Both the position numbers and the translations under genes were made by a program. From contig NC_083560.1 of the NCBI RefSeq assembly GCF_019925205.1, positions 56,218,270-56,282,269 of the forward strand: a stretch of DNA of 64,000 nucleotides, read 5' to 3'. Positions 13,635 through 26,900 of the stretch are shown here, piece by piece; the first letter of the stretch is position 1, and every line of letters starts with the position of its first letter. Under the pieces are notes generated by a model. The model searched no databases, was not told the DNA's origin, and saw nothing but the letters and a program-made list of their open reading frames with translations. The DNA comes from Metopolophium dirhodum (taxonomy: Eukaryota; Arthropoda; Insecta; Hemiptera; Aphididae).

Positions 13635-16600
13635 GTGGACATGTCGAAAAACACGTCGACAACATATTTTTTGATGGGAACGACATGAATGAACGCGGTT
13701 AATAGAATCGTCTGGACTTGTCTAATGAGTTCTCCTCCTTCCACGGTACGCGGCGAACTGCAGTCTGAAGTATCGGAGACTGATTGAATAACCGACAGAG
13801 TTAAGTGGTCTATATTGAAGATCGACAGTTATAACAAAATAAAATACGATATTATTCCGGATTTTTTTTTTCTTCTACTTATTCTTCTTCTTCGACTTCT
13901 TCTTCGTGTTTCTTGCCTCTCCGGCGAGATAAGAACTTTTTTTAATACGGTTTTTTAAAACCGTTGTTGCCATTATTGTTTGTCCGTACCGATACATAAT
14001 ATTATACTATACAGGTAACCGAGTTCGTTATTTATTATCGTTTCATGTTTCGTTGCTATACAGTACATAATTTGTTCGATGCGTTTATATTATATACGAA
14101 TATACAAACCAGCAATGATTCCATTTCGGAATTCGTGCAACGCGTATACAACATATTATGATAAATAATATTTAATAAGTACGATAAACGATTTGTGACG
14201 TTCAACAAATGCAATTTTTTATCGTTCCTGCGGGAGATGCGTCTTCGGCGAGTGGCGGCTATTATATTATATATGTATTGGAAGGTGCATCCCAATATTA
14301 CGTACCTATACGACCGTATAATTACGACAATTAAATACGCGTCAATCGTGATGCATTCGTAGTGTATCATCACTGCATTGTTTTAACGCGTGTTCAAGTG
14401 CATATGTCCATCAACCATTGTTAGCGTCTTTCATTTTTATAAATTAAATGAAATTGGACCCCCCAGACGGATATTATTGTCATTACTCCAATTCACGTCT
14501 CTCCGTATCAACTGCGTTAGCCGGCCCCGAGCGAGATGCGAGACGGTATAATATGTAAACATTATTTATTAATGGTAGGTGGTCCTTTAGTGGCAATTAA
14601 ATCTATTGAAACCGTACGTTTCGTTTATTATTGACATTACACATTAGAGGCATACGATATAATATTATGTATAATATGTGTGTATGTGTATTTAAATATT
14701 ATGTTGTAGGAATATAATGTGACGATTAAAAACTTTTCGCGTGGTTTTTTAGTTACGCATACGCATTAAACATTAATTCGTTATTGAAATATTCATTTTT
14801 TATTTTAATATTCTACAAAAATTTGTTAAGTTTCTCTGTTTATATTTTATTTTCAACGGGTTTTTAACCACTTTTCACGGAATTTATTATATTTTATTTT
14901 CATATCCCATTTATACACCTACTCTTTTACGAGCAATGAGCATGTTCTGATGGGGGACGTATTATCTTTTATGAGCGAAGATTTACCCAACAACATAAAA
15001 TAAATAAACGAATAAAATAATCATAATTCGTGTATAATGATGACTAATTTCATAAAATTCGTACTTACTGCTTTCTATCGATTTCTTCTTCCAAACAATA
15101 ATAAAAAATAATATATATTTACGCGTATACTATTTACCATACATAATTATGTTAACGATGATATAATAATATTAAGGATACCATAATAATAATAATAATA
15201 ATAATAAATAATAACAATAATTTATTATTATTATAATCATTAAACACATCCATAATATATTTCGTATTAATTCATTACGTGTGTGTAGTATATATAATAT
15301 ACGTGTGTGGTGATTGGTAATTCAGTTTTTTTATGTGTCGTAAAATATTACGGGTTACATCAATGTTGGTTCCGATGCTTAATTTTATAACTAACCAGCC
15401 GTGTTATGCAAATTTGATCTAATGATAAATTACGGTTTGTCGATGTAATACGTGTGACCAGCGGTGGAGTTGTGATCAAAAACAGATAATTTCCGACATC
15501 ATTGCTAATTGGTTAAAAGCGTGTTTGCGCATACTAATGTACGCGTATATACGCGTATATACAGACAAGTGTAGGTTTATGGTACACATTCACGATGTAC
15601 TTTTTACGGTTAAAGTCTTACAATTTTCTGTGTTTCATTACCGCCGTATTGTAGTTCTGTGCATTTTTGTAAACCCAGTATGTGATGATAGGAAATTACA
15701 TTTTGCTTAGGTATTGCGTAGTGGAATCATTTAATATTTCAGTTTAGGTTTTGAATTTTTTCTGCCCCAACGCATAATCGAATTATATTTTTAAGTTATC
15801 AATTTATTTTTCGAACTACCGTTTTGAATACCCACTTGGGATGTATATTCGTTTCGTTAAGCGAACAAAATTCACATTTAAATATGCTCTGGGTGTGTAT
15901 ATATTTATATTCTATGTATAATGCATATATATATATATCTGTATATATTCGGATAAATATATATATCTCCGTTGTGTGTATATATATACACGCTTTTATC
16001 CACGCGCATTCAATCTCGCTATCGAGGGTAGAGATAAAGAGAGGGGGTAACTTTAAAAAGAGCAGGGTAGTGATAGAGTGAAAGGGGAAAGAGGAAAGTA
16101 ATTTATGGGTTTACATCAGTTGTTGGCTGCCAAGATTAATGGCTCACAGTTTCTCCACTCCTGGTCTTAAAGTTTTTCCTTTTTTTCCAGGGCTTTTTTT
16201 TTTTTATTCTTTTTCCGAACCATTTTCGCTGCTGCCCCCGACGAATCGTCGGCGTCCAATGCACTCGGGTTGAATTGAAATTCCTATCGAACCTTTCAAT
16301 CCCCTTTTTGCCGGACAAATTTAACGGCTATACGCCTATGCTCTCCGTATACTCATTCCAATTTTCAATATACTCTGTTTCTTTCTTTAGTGGCGTTCTC
16401 ATTGCCCTGCTATTTTCCCTTCCCGTCCACTGTAGTTGCTTGAAAACTGTTTTAACCGCGGTTATAGCGGCGTCGTCGTTCAACCGCTTCAGTGTTTCGC
16501 GTTTTGGCTAAAATCGTTTTATTTATACTGTAATAATTTATTTCCAGTACTAAGCAGCGATACAGTTTTATTTTTCATTCAATCGTTCGTAAAATCTGAA

Positions 16601-19600
16601 ATAAAATCACTTTCCTGATGTAAATTTTGTTTCAAAATTTAATTTATCTACCAAAGACGAATTTTAATTCATGTATATTCTATGTAAGTAAGATACAACT
16701 ATAAACAAAATATTAAAACTGAATATTTTTTGAACGAAATCGATAGTGAAATAAATACGTCAAAGTAATAGTTTATTCATCAGCGTTATATTATTATTAG
16801 TAGTTTCATAAAGGTGTGTAGTATCATGAAATTCAGATTTATTACCGATGTTCATCAAAAGTAATTGTATCCATTACATTATTATTCATATTTATATATC
16901 ATGGTCATCTGTTTAGGGTTTTACAATGCATAATGCATTAGGTACCGACTGTGACATCATCAGATTGGTTAATAGTATTATAAGATTTTTTATTCGATGT
17001 GTAAAACTATTCTTCGCCGATAAATTTTTATTACATTGCATATTATTCAGGTATGCGCTGATTTTCTACCTGAAATAAAATCAAAGATGACCATTGTTTA
17101 AGCTTTGTTTCCAGTTTGCTGTTGACGCTATTCTAATTGGCTATTGTAGGACGTTTTCCGTTGTGATTGTTTTTAACAATGGCGCGGTAACCGCATTTCA
17201 TTGTGATTACTCGTTATAACGTGTATGTTTAAAGGTGCGTTTACATTAGGCCGCGAACGCGAACGAACGCAAGCGAATGCTACCGAACGAACCAATGTAA
17301 ACAGTTTGCCGAACACGAGCGAATGAGCGCCGAACGATTTGTTCGCGTTCGGGGACGCTCGCTTGGATGGCGGTACGATCAAAGAAAACGCTCGTTCAGT
17401 TCGAACGATATTCGGCCGTCATTTCTAATTCGGTCGTGCTCGAGACGGTTACCACGCGCACCGCCGTTTTTTTTAATTAATAATTATAATATTAAATTAG
17501 TTTTATTTTATTATTTTTTTATATTTATAATATTATATTATTAAAATAATGGATTGGACGGATGAAGAGTGTCTACTTCTTATTGATTTATTTAAAGCCA
17601 GACCAATTTTATGGGATCCAACTAATAGCCAATATAAGATGGCAAAAAAAAAAATCGACTATTGGTCTGAAATAGCTAAAGAAATGAATAGAAATGTCAA
17701 TGAAGTGAGGAGGAAAATGGATAGCTTACAAGCATCATACAGAAGGGAACGTCGCATTGAAGGAAGCACAAGCCGTTCCGGCGCTGGAACCGATGAAGTG
17801 TTTCGTTCCAAATGGTATGCTTTTAAAGCGATGCAGTTTTTGAAAGACAAATTTTTGCCACGAGACACTAGAGATACCATTGCTGTAAGTACATTCAACT
17901 TTCAACTTCTACTTTCTACTTATAGTTTTTTTAGATTTTATGCGTAGCGAATAATGTATTAATTTTATGAAGATCTGTATTCATATTATCTACAATTTTC
18001 AAAATATGTCGTGTTAATTAAAATTACAAAAATATAAGAAAAGTCATATTCATGTCCGTATAAAGAAGTTTTTGATCTGAAACATGTATTCTATAAACGT
18101 AATATTTAACATTTTAAAATAACGTTTATTTAAAAAAAAAATGTTTTTGGTTTCCTGTTTACATGTACAATATAAACTATTTATATAACTTTTTTTCATT
18201 TAAGCTATGATAAATATAAATAGATTTAAGAACTAAAAGTTAAAAATAAATTATTGTACATAATTTGTACCTATTTATAAAGTTAACCTTTTTTTTTATA
18301 ATTATATAATTTTAAATACAAATTAATGTTAAGCTAATTCTGTTTGCCACGAAACTGCACCATTTCCACAGAAATACTCTGCAAATTCATTTCTGTTTTC
18401 CTCTGCCAATCGTGAAGCTCTTCTTCCCACTCTTTCTAATGGACGTAAAGTATTATTGGTTTCTAGTCTCCAAGATCCAACAGTATTATGTCCTTCAACT
18501 TCACGATCAAAAAAATCTGGCGGTGAATATGCATCCCTCGATGATTTATTTTTTCGTAAATAATTGTGTAAGTAAACACATGTCGTGATTACAAGCTCTG
18601 CTTTGCTTGGTTCAAGTAGCATTGGTTTTCGAAGCACTCTGAACACTGCCGATAAAATGCCAAAAACGTTTTCCACAACTCTTCGGGCTCTAGACAATCG
18701 ATAGTTGTATGTTCTTTTGATTGATCCTTTTTCATGACTTCCGGGATAGGGTTTAAGTATATTTACTGTTAAGGGGAAAGCTTCGTCGGCTACAAACACA
18801 TATGGTACTGCTTTTTCTCTCCCATTTAAATTTTTTTCTGGTGGAAGTCTCAAATCATTTTCTTCGAGTTTTTTAAAAAACGACGTATTTCGGAAAACCC
18901 CTCCATCCGAAATTCTGCCCTGGCAACCGATATTTGCGTACAAAAAATTATAATCAGCATCAACGATCGCCATAAGAACGATACTAAATGTTGATTTATA
19001 ATTAAAGTAATCACTACCACTTCCAATAGGTGCCTGCAATTGCACATGTTTTCCATCAATCGCACCAAGGCAATGTGGAAAGTTCCAAGTTGTTTCATAT
19101 TTTCTGGCAACATCTAACCACTCTTTTTGGGTTGTTGGTAACTAGAATAGTTTAAAATAAATAAACAAATTTAATCTATTGTTATACGTATGTTTAATTA
19201 ATTACTATACAATTTTAATTTTTTTTTATTGTTTTGTAATATTAATTGAATGAAATGGAACGAATACATTTTCTTAAAGTACACATACTGATACTATGAT
19301 ATACTATTATTAAATATTAATATAGGTACTTCCAGTGACGGATTTAGGGGCAAGCTAAAAGGCTTATAGCCTAGGACTACTTTTTTTTTAATTAAGGGCT
19401 ATTATTAATTTATTATGTATCCAGAAAATTAACTTATAGTTTTAAAGTAATTAATTCACTTTTCATGTTTAAATTAAATTTTTTTTATTATAATTCACAG
19501 CCAGATCATAGTCAATTATTGGAAGATACAACTATAATCGATAATGAAACTACTATAGGTGAATGTATGGAGGAAACTGCAGGAGAATCACAACAACCAC

Positions 19601-22600
19601 TGCAAGAGCAAAGAAAAACATTTGTTTCCCCCAAAAAAATAGCAAGTAAACGCAAAAATGCAAATGACAGTGACAAAATTATGATTCAAAATTTACAAAA
19701 TATTATGCAAGATATTTCTGACAGAAGGCAGTCAAAAAAACAAAAGAATGATAACACTCTATTTGGAGAATTTATTGCGAGCAAATTGGAACAGTTTGAC
19801 GATCGCACGAAAACAATATTACAACATCAAATAAGTACACTAATATTTAACGCTGAATTAAGCTATAAGTTCCAACCACCAACTAATCAGTCTCAAGAAA
19901 CTAGCAGTTCACAAATTGCAACATCATTGCCACATCTTCATTCGATATACTCTATTCCACCACAGTCAACTGCAGAAACATACCAAGCTTCAACATCTTC
20001 GTCTTCTATGCAGTCACCGTATTCTGCTTTAACACCTTCACCAACTCATCATTCTACGTTTTTAACTCAACCACAGTCACTGGACACATACTTTTCGTCG
20101 TCGTCGTCTTCACCACCTCTTCATTCCATGCCCGCTGCTCTGTCTCAGTCACCACAGCCACAGTATATGCCCAACAACTTTACTGATAATTTGTAATAAC
20201 AAAATACTTTTAAATAATAAATATTATTCACATGTAGGTATAAAATAACAAAAATTTTAAAGAATAAAATTAATTCGGTTAATAATTAAAATGTTTATGA
20301 TAATGTTAGGGTTATATTTTTTTAAATGTTTGTGTTTATAAACATTTAAAAAATTTGTTATTAATTGTATCAAAAAGTTGTTTCTTTTTTTTTTTTAATT
20401 ATTTAATTTAACAGTATTATCCAAGTGCAAGATTATGTAATGAAATATTATGTCTACTACATTTTATATCTGTTTTATAATAATAAATATTATTTGATGA
20501 CTAAATTGAAAATTCCTACTTCATTATACATTATCATACATAAATATTAAGTATAAACTAATGTACTTATAAGCAAAAAATATACGTCAACAAATATTTA
20601 CCTTAATATAATCTTGTAGTTCTTCAATTATTGCAGCGCATACTTCCGGAATTATGGACGAGATGGATGATTTTGATACTTTAAAGAGTAACGATAAACT
20701 TGCAAAAGAATCACCTGTGGCTAAGAATCTGAGAGTTAAAGCTAGCCTTTCATTTGCTGGTATAGATAGCCTAAACTGTGTATCTTCTTTTTTTATTTTG
20801 GGTTCAATAACACTGAGTAAATTGTTGAAAGTTTCAGGAGACATTCTACAGCAGTTTTTAAAATGGTCTCCGTCTTCATTTTTTAAGTCATTAAGTAACA
20901 TACTACCACTATATAAATTTTTGTTCCGATACAGCGATCGCATCCACCAACGACGTCTTTTTCTTTGTTTTTTTTTCACCAATAATTTCGTGGTAATAGC
21001 ACACGCACAAGCTAGTAATATATCATCGGCATCTTCACTTGACGACATTTTAAATAACAAAATATATTCACCAAATAATTTAAATAATTTAAAAAGCAAC
21101 ACACAGACAGTACACTAGTTCACTGGAGAGTAGTGTGCTCATCACTGAATATTTCAAACCAAATTAAAGGTTCAAAACGAATTCCAGAGAACAAGCCCGA
21201 GCGGTGGCGAACAGTTCCGAACACAGTAATGTAAACAGTTATGCCGAATTCGCGTACGAATGTGTTCGGTAGAAATCATTCGCGTTCGTTCGCGTTCGCG
21301 GCCTAATGTAAACGCACCTTAAGAATGCAATGACCTTTCTTGAAATTACTTACTTCAGTATCTCTTAAATCAATAAATTAACCACTTCGTTTTCCTTCAT
21401 ACAAATACATTTGTATACACCTATAATAAAATTATAATTCTTGGACTTAAAAGCAAAATAATAAAATTATTAGGTTAGGTTAGTAGATTATAGCGGGTAA
21501 AAAAAATCCTTTTTTTTATTTGCTCCGGAAATAATATTAGAATACATCTTATAAAACACACTATGTGTTTGTCCTTGCCTATCTTACGATGAGAGTTTCC
21601 TGATGTTTATATCATTGAGATCATTTTCGATTCGGTACATATTTGTACATTATCATTTTTATGGCACCCGACTGTAATAACTAATAACAAATAAGTATGA
21701 TAATCGTTCGCAAAGGAGTATATTGTTAGTGTCAAAAACCGATTAAATATAAATGACAATATTCATACAGCAGTACATTTTACCTGTTTAAAAATATTTT
21801 AATATCTATATTAATAGTAATTCGTTGATAAAAATAAAGTTGCTTATTTTGTTTTGAAGTTGTGTAAAATATATCGAATTATTTTTATCGCAGGTGTATA
21901 CATATAATGTATAGATGAGAGGGACATCGTACATAAGTCTCCGTTACGATATTCTTACGTTTAAAACCATAAATATTTATGAACGGTTTCGTTCTGAATA
22001 TGATTGCATTTTAATAAGCATACTGCACATGCGAGTACATACTACATACGACTGGACTAAATATTATAATAATAAAATATACCTGCCTACGTAATTATAT
22101 ATAAATACGTCCCATATTATTTTTTATTAGGCATGCCTATAAATGGAAGTTAACGTTTGATTAGCTATCTAATTTCTGTTTATTTAAAGACGTATTATTA
22201 TACACTTACATAACTAGTGCGTGTTTATACCGAGTCTATCACATTGAAGTGCATATAACGGGAAAGCTTGCTAACCCCGTCAAGATTTACGACCAGATGC
22301 AATATTAGTTTTATAGCGTCGTAAATTTAACTGGACAGAGAAGGGAAAAAACAAAGTACCGAGGGTTTTTCTCTTTATCGCGTTCACGCGTTAGGACACC
22401 AGAATTACAGTACCTGTTCTCACACGTTTCATTTATATATATATATATTATATATATTTTTAATAATATAGTTAGGTACAGTACCTGCCACCTATATTTT
22501 GTCAATTGTCGTATACAATGAAAACCCCCTATTGCATTTTATTGCGAACGGCACGATTGTTATATTAATTGATAACCCATAGTATGACGATAACTTCAGT

Positions 22601-23923
22601 TTCGTCAAGAATCGCGTACAATATATCTGATACAGTATACCTACACAATTGTAATCACGGTTTACTTATTGTAACGTGATAATTGCATACGGATCGACGA
22701 CCCATAACCCTCTACAGTCTATACTATTGAAAATCTACAAAATTGCGAAAAACAAAATCAAAAAAGTTTCTACGTATAATAACAATCCCCTAATCGTTGT
22801 CTTTATAGTAGTCGTGGATTCGATGTTAAAACAGGGGTTGAATTTTATGGCGTATACATCCGCCTTGGATGGATTTTTCCGTATAGCCTGTATTGCATCT
22901 TGATGGGATTTTTACGATCCCAGCCTTTACCTTGATGTAATAACCCGTGTTTTGATCGGTGAGTTCCTGTTACACGGTCGTAACGACAATAAATTTACCA
23001 GATAAATAAAAAGTAATGGGTGAATAATCATTATTTACCTTCTAAATTGATAGTGCGTTACTGCCGTCGTAACACAATATAATCGAATCATGTTTTATAT
23101 ATTTTTATTTTTATACCTAAAGGAAACCCGTACACGTCTATATAATAATAATAATAACGTTATTATTATACAATTCTTTTTTCCTCTCATGTGCTGTGTA
23201 AAAACTCTACATACATTCATTTAGATTAAACCCGATATGGTATAATAATAAATAGCACGCATGTAAAGCACGCGAAAACGGGTTTCGTCCTATTTGTGCG
23301 CAAACTCCGGAATTATTATTATAACATGTGAAATGGTGATGAGGTGCGCATAATATGCGTATATATACGAGATAGCAATCCGGAGAGGGGTGCGGAAATT
23401 GCTTAGGAAAACTGCCTCGGCGAGGGCGATTCTATGAATATGTGAATGACTCAACGACGCATCAATGCGGCCGCTAAGAGTCGTCCCTCTAAACTGCCTT
23501 CTAGCAGCAGCATCGCATAGCCGCGCTATACTATTACATTGTAGTAAAAAAACCTTTTTTCCATTTCTGTGTCGTTTATCCGGAAAGGAAATAGTCACCA
23601 CGACTCCCCGAAGACCCCTTTCTTTTCCGCCGATCCCTTGCTGTTGTTTGTTATATTGGCTGAACGAAGAACGGAATAGCCCATCTACGACGCGAGCTGC
23701 GGTTTATACTTCTCAGGAAATCTTCGTGTGTTATAGTTGTTAAAGGAAACGGCCTCTATATGCCATCATAAAATATATTTTGCCCTTTTCGTCGTTTGGA
23801 TTTCTAAAAGCTATAATATATACGTTTCCCTAAACGGCTTCGATAGGTAGATAATAATATAATATATGTATGTATTTAAAATTATATACTGCATTTATGC
23901 CATTTAAGTTTTAATTAATTAAA

Positions 23924-23959
<36 letters not shown>

Positions 23960-26900
23960 GATATTAATAATAATAATTCCGATTATTCAATCACATTTGA
24001 GTACGGTGGTTTTATACGCGCAATCAACCTGTCCTTTTCAACTTTGCCAGCGACGGGTTCCCGCGGGTATACGACGGAAAATGTTTATCTCGGTGCTTTC
24101 ACTGTCGTGTCGTCTCTCTCACTTTCTCTGTATCTCTCTCTCTCTCTCACTTTGGTTTAAAGGGTCATGCAACTGGCATTCGTAATGGGTCCTAAAACGG
24201 CGGGGGGATACACACCCCCGGGGGCCCCTAGAGGCTTCAATCGGGCTCCATTAAACATTCAGCGACCGTCGTGGATATTTGGGATTCAGTTCAAAAACGG
24301 AACTACGTGCTCACAGGCCTATTTTTCGGAGTTTAATCTTCGTGCTTTATCAGCGGTTTCAAACGCACACACTTCTCCCCTTCCGTTTTTATTTTGGTAA
24401 ATGACCCTCGGAATTAAATTTAGATGCACGCTTGTCGTATCAGTGTTTAAACAACAATTCGGTGCAGGTTAAGTTCGTATTCAAACATTATTGATGTATC
24501 GCTAGTTATTTATTCACCAGCACGAAAAATTGTATTTTAATTATATATCAAAATCTGATTAATAGCAAACATACTTAACTATAGCTGACTTCGTGATAGT
24601 TGAATTACATACATTTAGTTTAGTATTTTTTATAAAATAATTATTAAATTTAATAAATTTAATTTTTGAAATATAAATACCATACCATAATTAATACTAT
24701 ATAATATTAATTAAAAAAATAATTACATGTATTACGATAATATATATTTTGAAACATATAAAATCGTATTTTTTGTAATAAATCATTATTTTAACGTTAA
24801 GCCAAACTAAATTGAATAACATCTATAGCTTCTAACTGACGGCGTAAAATAACTACACAGTACACGTTTCGAATAACTCTAAATCTATATAATATTATTT
24901 TTGCTAGTGTGTTGTATAGGAAGTATGGGTACCTAGCTAGTATGTTATTACTGATCGGATATTTGAATCACATATTCGGGTTTTTGAGTTACACTATTAT
25001 ATACATAGAGCTGTCGCGTTGTAAAATATTCGTGCACATTCTTCCATCTATTTTTATACGCTTGTATATTATATATTTTCTTACCGATAGGGAAATATGT
25101 GAAAAGAGGGGAACCAATATTCCCATCGGTCTGTATAGGCAATGCTTTAATGCTTTTATTGCTTTTCCAACGAGCTACGGGGATAAAAAACCTCTTCCTC
25201 GATCGTTATTGGTCTCGTCTACCGACAAAAAGGGGGTATACATCACGTTATGAAAATGATAGAAAATTCCTTCCCGGCATAATATCATATCGTGATTTTA
25301 TTGCGGAATACCTACCTTATATATATAAACGTACGCCCTTACGATACATAAAATATAATAACATCGTACGAGTTTCGGTTAGTTATTCGATATCAATTTC
25401 GGAATAAAAATGCGTTTGCTCCAATATCCCACCGGTCGTAGTGTTGCCATAATAATAGTAACAATAATAAAATATTAATAATTGTCTCGGCGGAGGAATC
25501 GACTGCGTATGCTCTCGTTATACATTTTTGTTCTAAAAATAATTTGCTCATAACTGTACACGCGTTACGTTTGATATATCGGATGTCACGTGCCGTTTGG
25601 GCGTTAATGGTGCTGTATACCATGGGATACGCCTACAAAGTTGAGAATAATTCTCGCGAACATCGATATGACGGTGCAACGGAAATGGCAACGCTATACA
25701 TTTTACAAAGAGGCGTTGATATTACTGATTTTTCCCTTCCTATTATTGTACGTGATGTTTTCAAGAATAATGGAGATGTCGTATAGAGCACGCGACCTCG
25801 ACAACGCATCATTATACAACAAATAACATATCCTCTACCTCGAAGTCACTTGTCAAAAGTGGGCGGCTTAGAACGCCTCCGGATCCAATTGCAAACCGTT
25901 TTTTTTTTTTTTTTTATATATAATTTGGTTCGAAACGTCATCGTGTCTGAGCTTATTTAAACACAGTTATAATACTATTATACTATATATATTATAAAAA
26001 AAGGTTTGACGACGTATCATTAAAAAATTACTATTGAACTCTTATTATACTCTACAAGTATAATATTAACTATATCGTTTTTAAAGAAATCGCACGCAAA
26101 CACAAACCGATTTTTTAACAGTTTAGGCTAACTGTACACGGATATAATGTAGACGTAGGCACAGCGTTGATATGTGTACTATGTATGGGTATATGTCAGA
26201 TGTTTCTATAAAAAGGATTTCATTATATATACCGTTATCGAATAACTTAATATTTTTTTTCCAGCATCCTTACCCATCGGAGGATCAGAAAAAACAACTT
26301 GCTCAAGACACCGGTCTGACTATACTTCAAGTCAACAATTGGTAAGTCGACATTATCTTTCAGATCGCCGTTAATATATATTAATGTGGCGTACTTCAAA
26401 AACCATTACGATACAATTTGTGTTTTGTTTTTATAACTTGATTTCGACGTTGTCTCATCATTGTCTATTTTACGTGCATACACGTGTGTATATTATATTA
26501 TTATATTATATTATGTTACACACAGATAAGCCCGGTGTTCTCGCGTGCGCGTTTATGTGTATGTGTGTGAGTGTGTCCTTAATGGTTTTAAAACGCCAAT
26601 CCACCATCAACCTGTAATTACGAGAGACCCTCTAATCTGAGTATGTATTAATAAAACGCTGAATCATCATTCACTTAAGAAAAAAAAGAACTTCTCTTCT
26701 ATTCCGATTCCCTTGTCCGTATACTATATAATATAGTATATATAGGTATGTCAGATGTCTACGAGTATCAAAATGTATGTTAACGTGTATAGAGTTTAGT
26801 CATTTCGGACGCATACCTTCCACGTACATAATATTCGACACCATAACAAAAGAAACTCAGACGTTTTTAGTTTTTTACCCTGCACTTGCGCGTTACATTA

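Larger units (their letters stand above)
17233..21319. mobile_element. Complete autonomous PIF/Harbinger DNA transposon (4,087 bp)
   Basis: The left end begins AGGTGCGTTTACATTAGG and the right end is its reverse complement. The first 38 bp of both ends are identical. Both sides are flanked by TAA (17230-17232 and 21320-21322), which fits the 3-bp TWA target duplication of PIF/Harbinger elements. Inside are the two genes typical of the superfamily: a DDE transposase and a MADF/Myb-like DNA-binding protein. Both reading frames are intact after removal of one consensus intron each, and the ends still match perfectly, so the insertion looks young and possibly active. It lies in the 15.1-kb hth intron, between homeodomain exons. 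The two genes are convergent and interlocked, each intron housing an exon of the other. Confidence 0.95.
11156..26264 (+). other. hth intron splitting the homeodomain (15.1 kb)
   Basis: The intron separates helix 1 from the PYP loop. Apart from the Harbinger element at 17233-21319 it has no supported gene. Other contents are a long GT microsatellite (13549-13629), AAT/ATT tracts near 15187 and 23924, and less AT-rich blocks at about 11740-12000, 16130-16520 and 24000-24420 that could be conserved regulatory sequence. Open frames with TH or CVC runs are translated dinucleotide repeats. Confidence 0.85.

Noticed and set aside
13450..13744. Open frames encoding His-Thr runs
   Set aside because: They are translated TG/CA microsatellite sequence. 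The same applies to those at 36769-37135, 39222-39662 and 43032-43379.
16136..16318. 60-codon basic open frame on the minus strand
   Set aside because: Lysine-rich only because of T-runs on the plus strand. It has no family match and no gene context.
18850..19113. Minus-strand 87-codon open frame overlapping transposase exon 2
   Set aside because: It is a shifted frame of the exon. The true frame continues upstream to the acceptor at 19141 with the family motif WNFPHCLGAIDGKH, so no frameshift is needed.
20654..21118. Plus-strand 154-codon open frame
   Set aside because: It is the antisense shadow of transposase exon 1 and has no recognisable domain.
25099..25826. Chain of short open frames with one that looks moderately balanced (102 codons)
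   Set aside because: Adjacent frames on both strands, a start from an alternative codon context and no motif. There is no splice register with hth.
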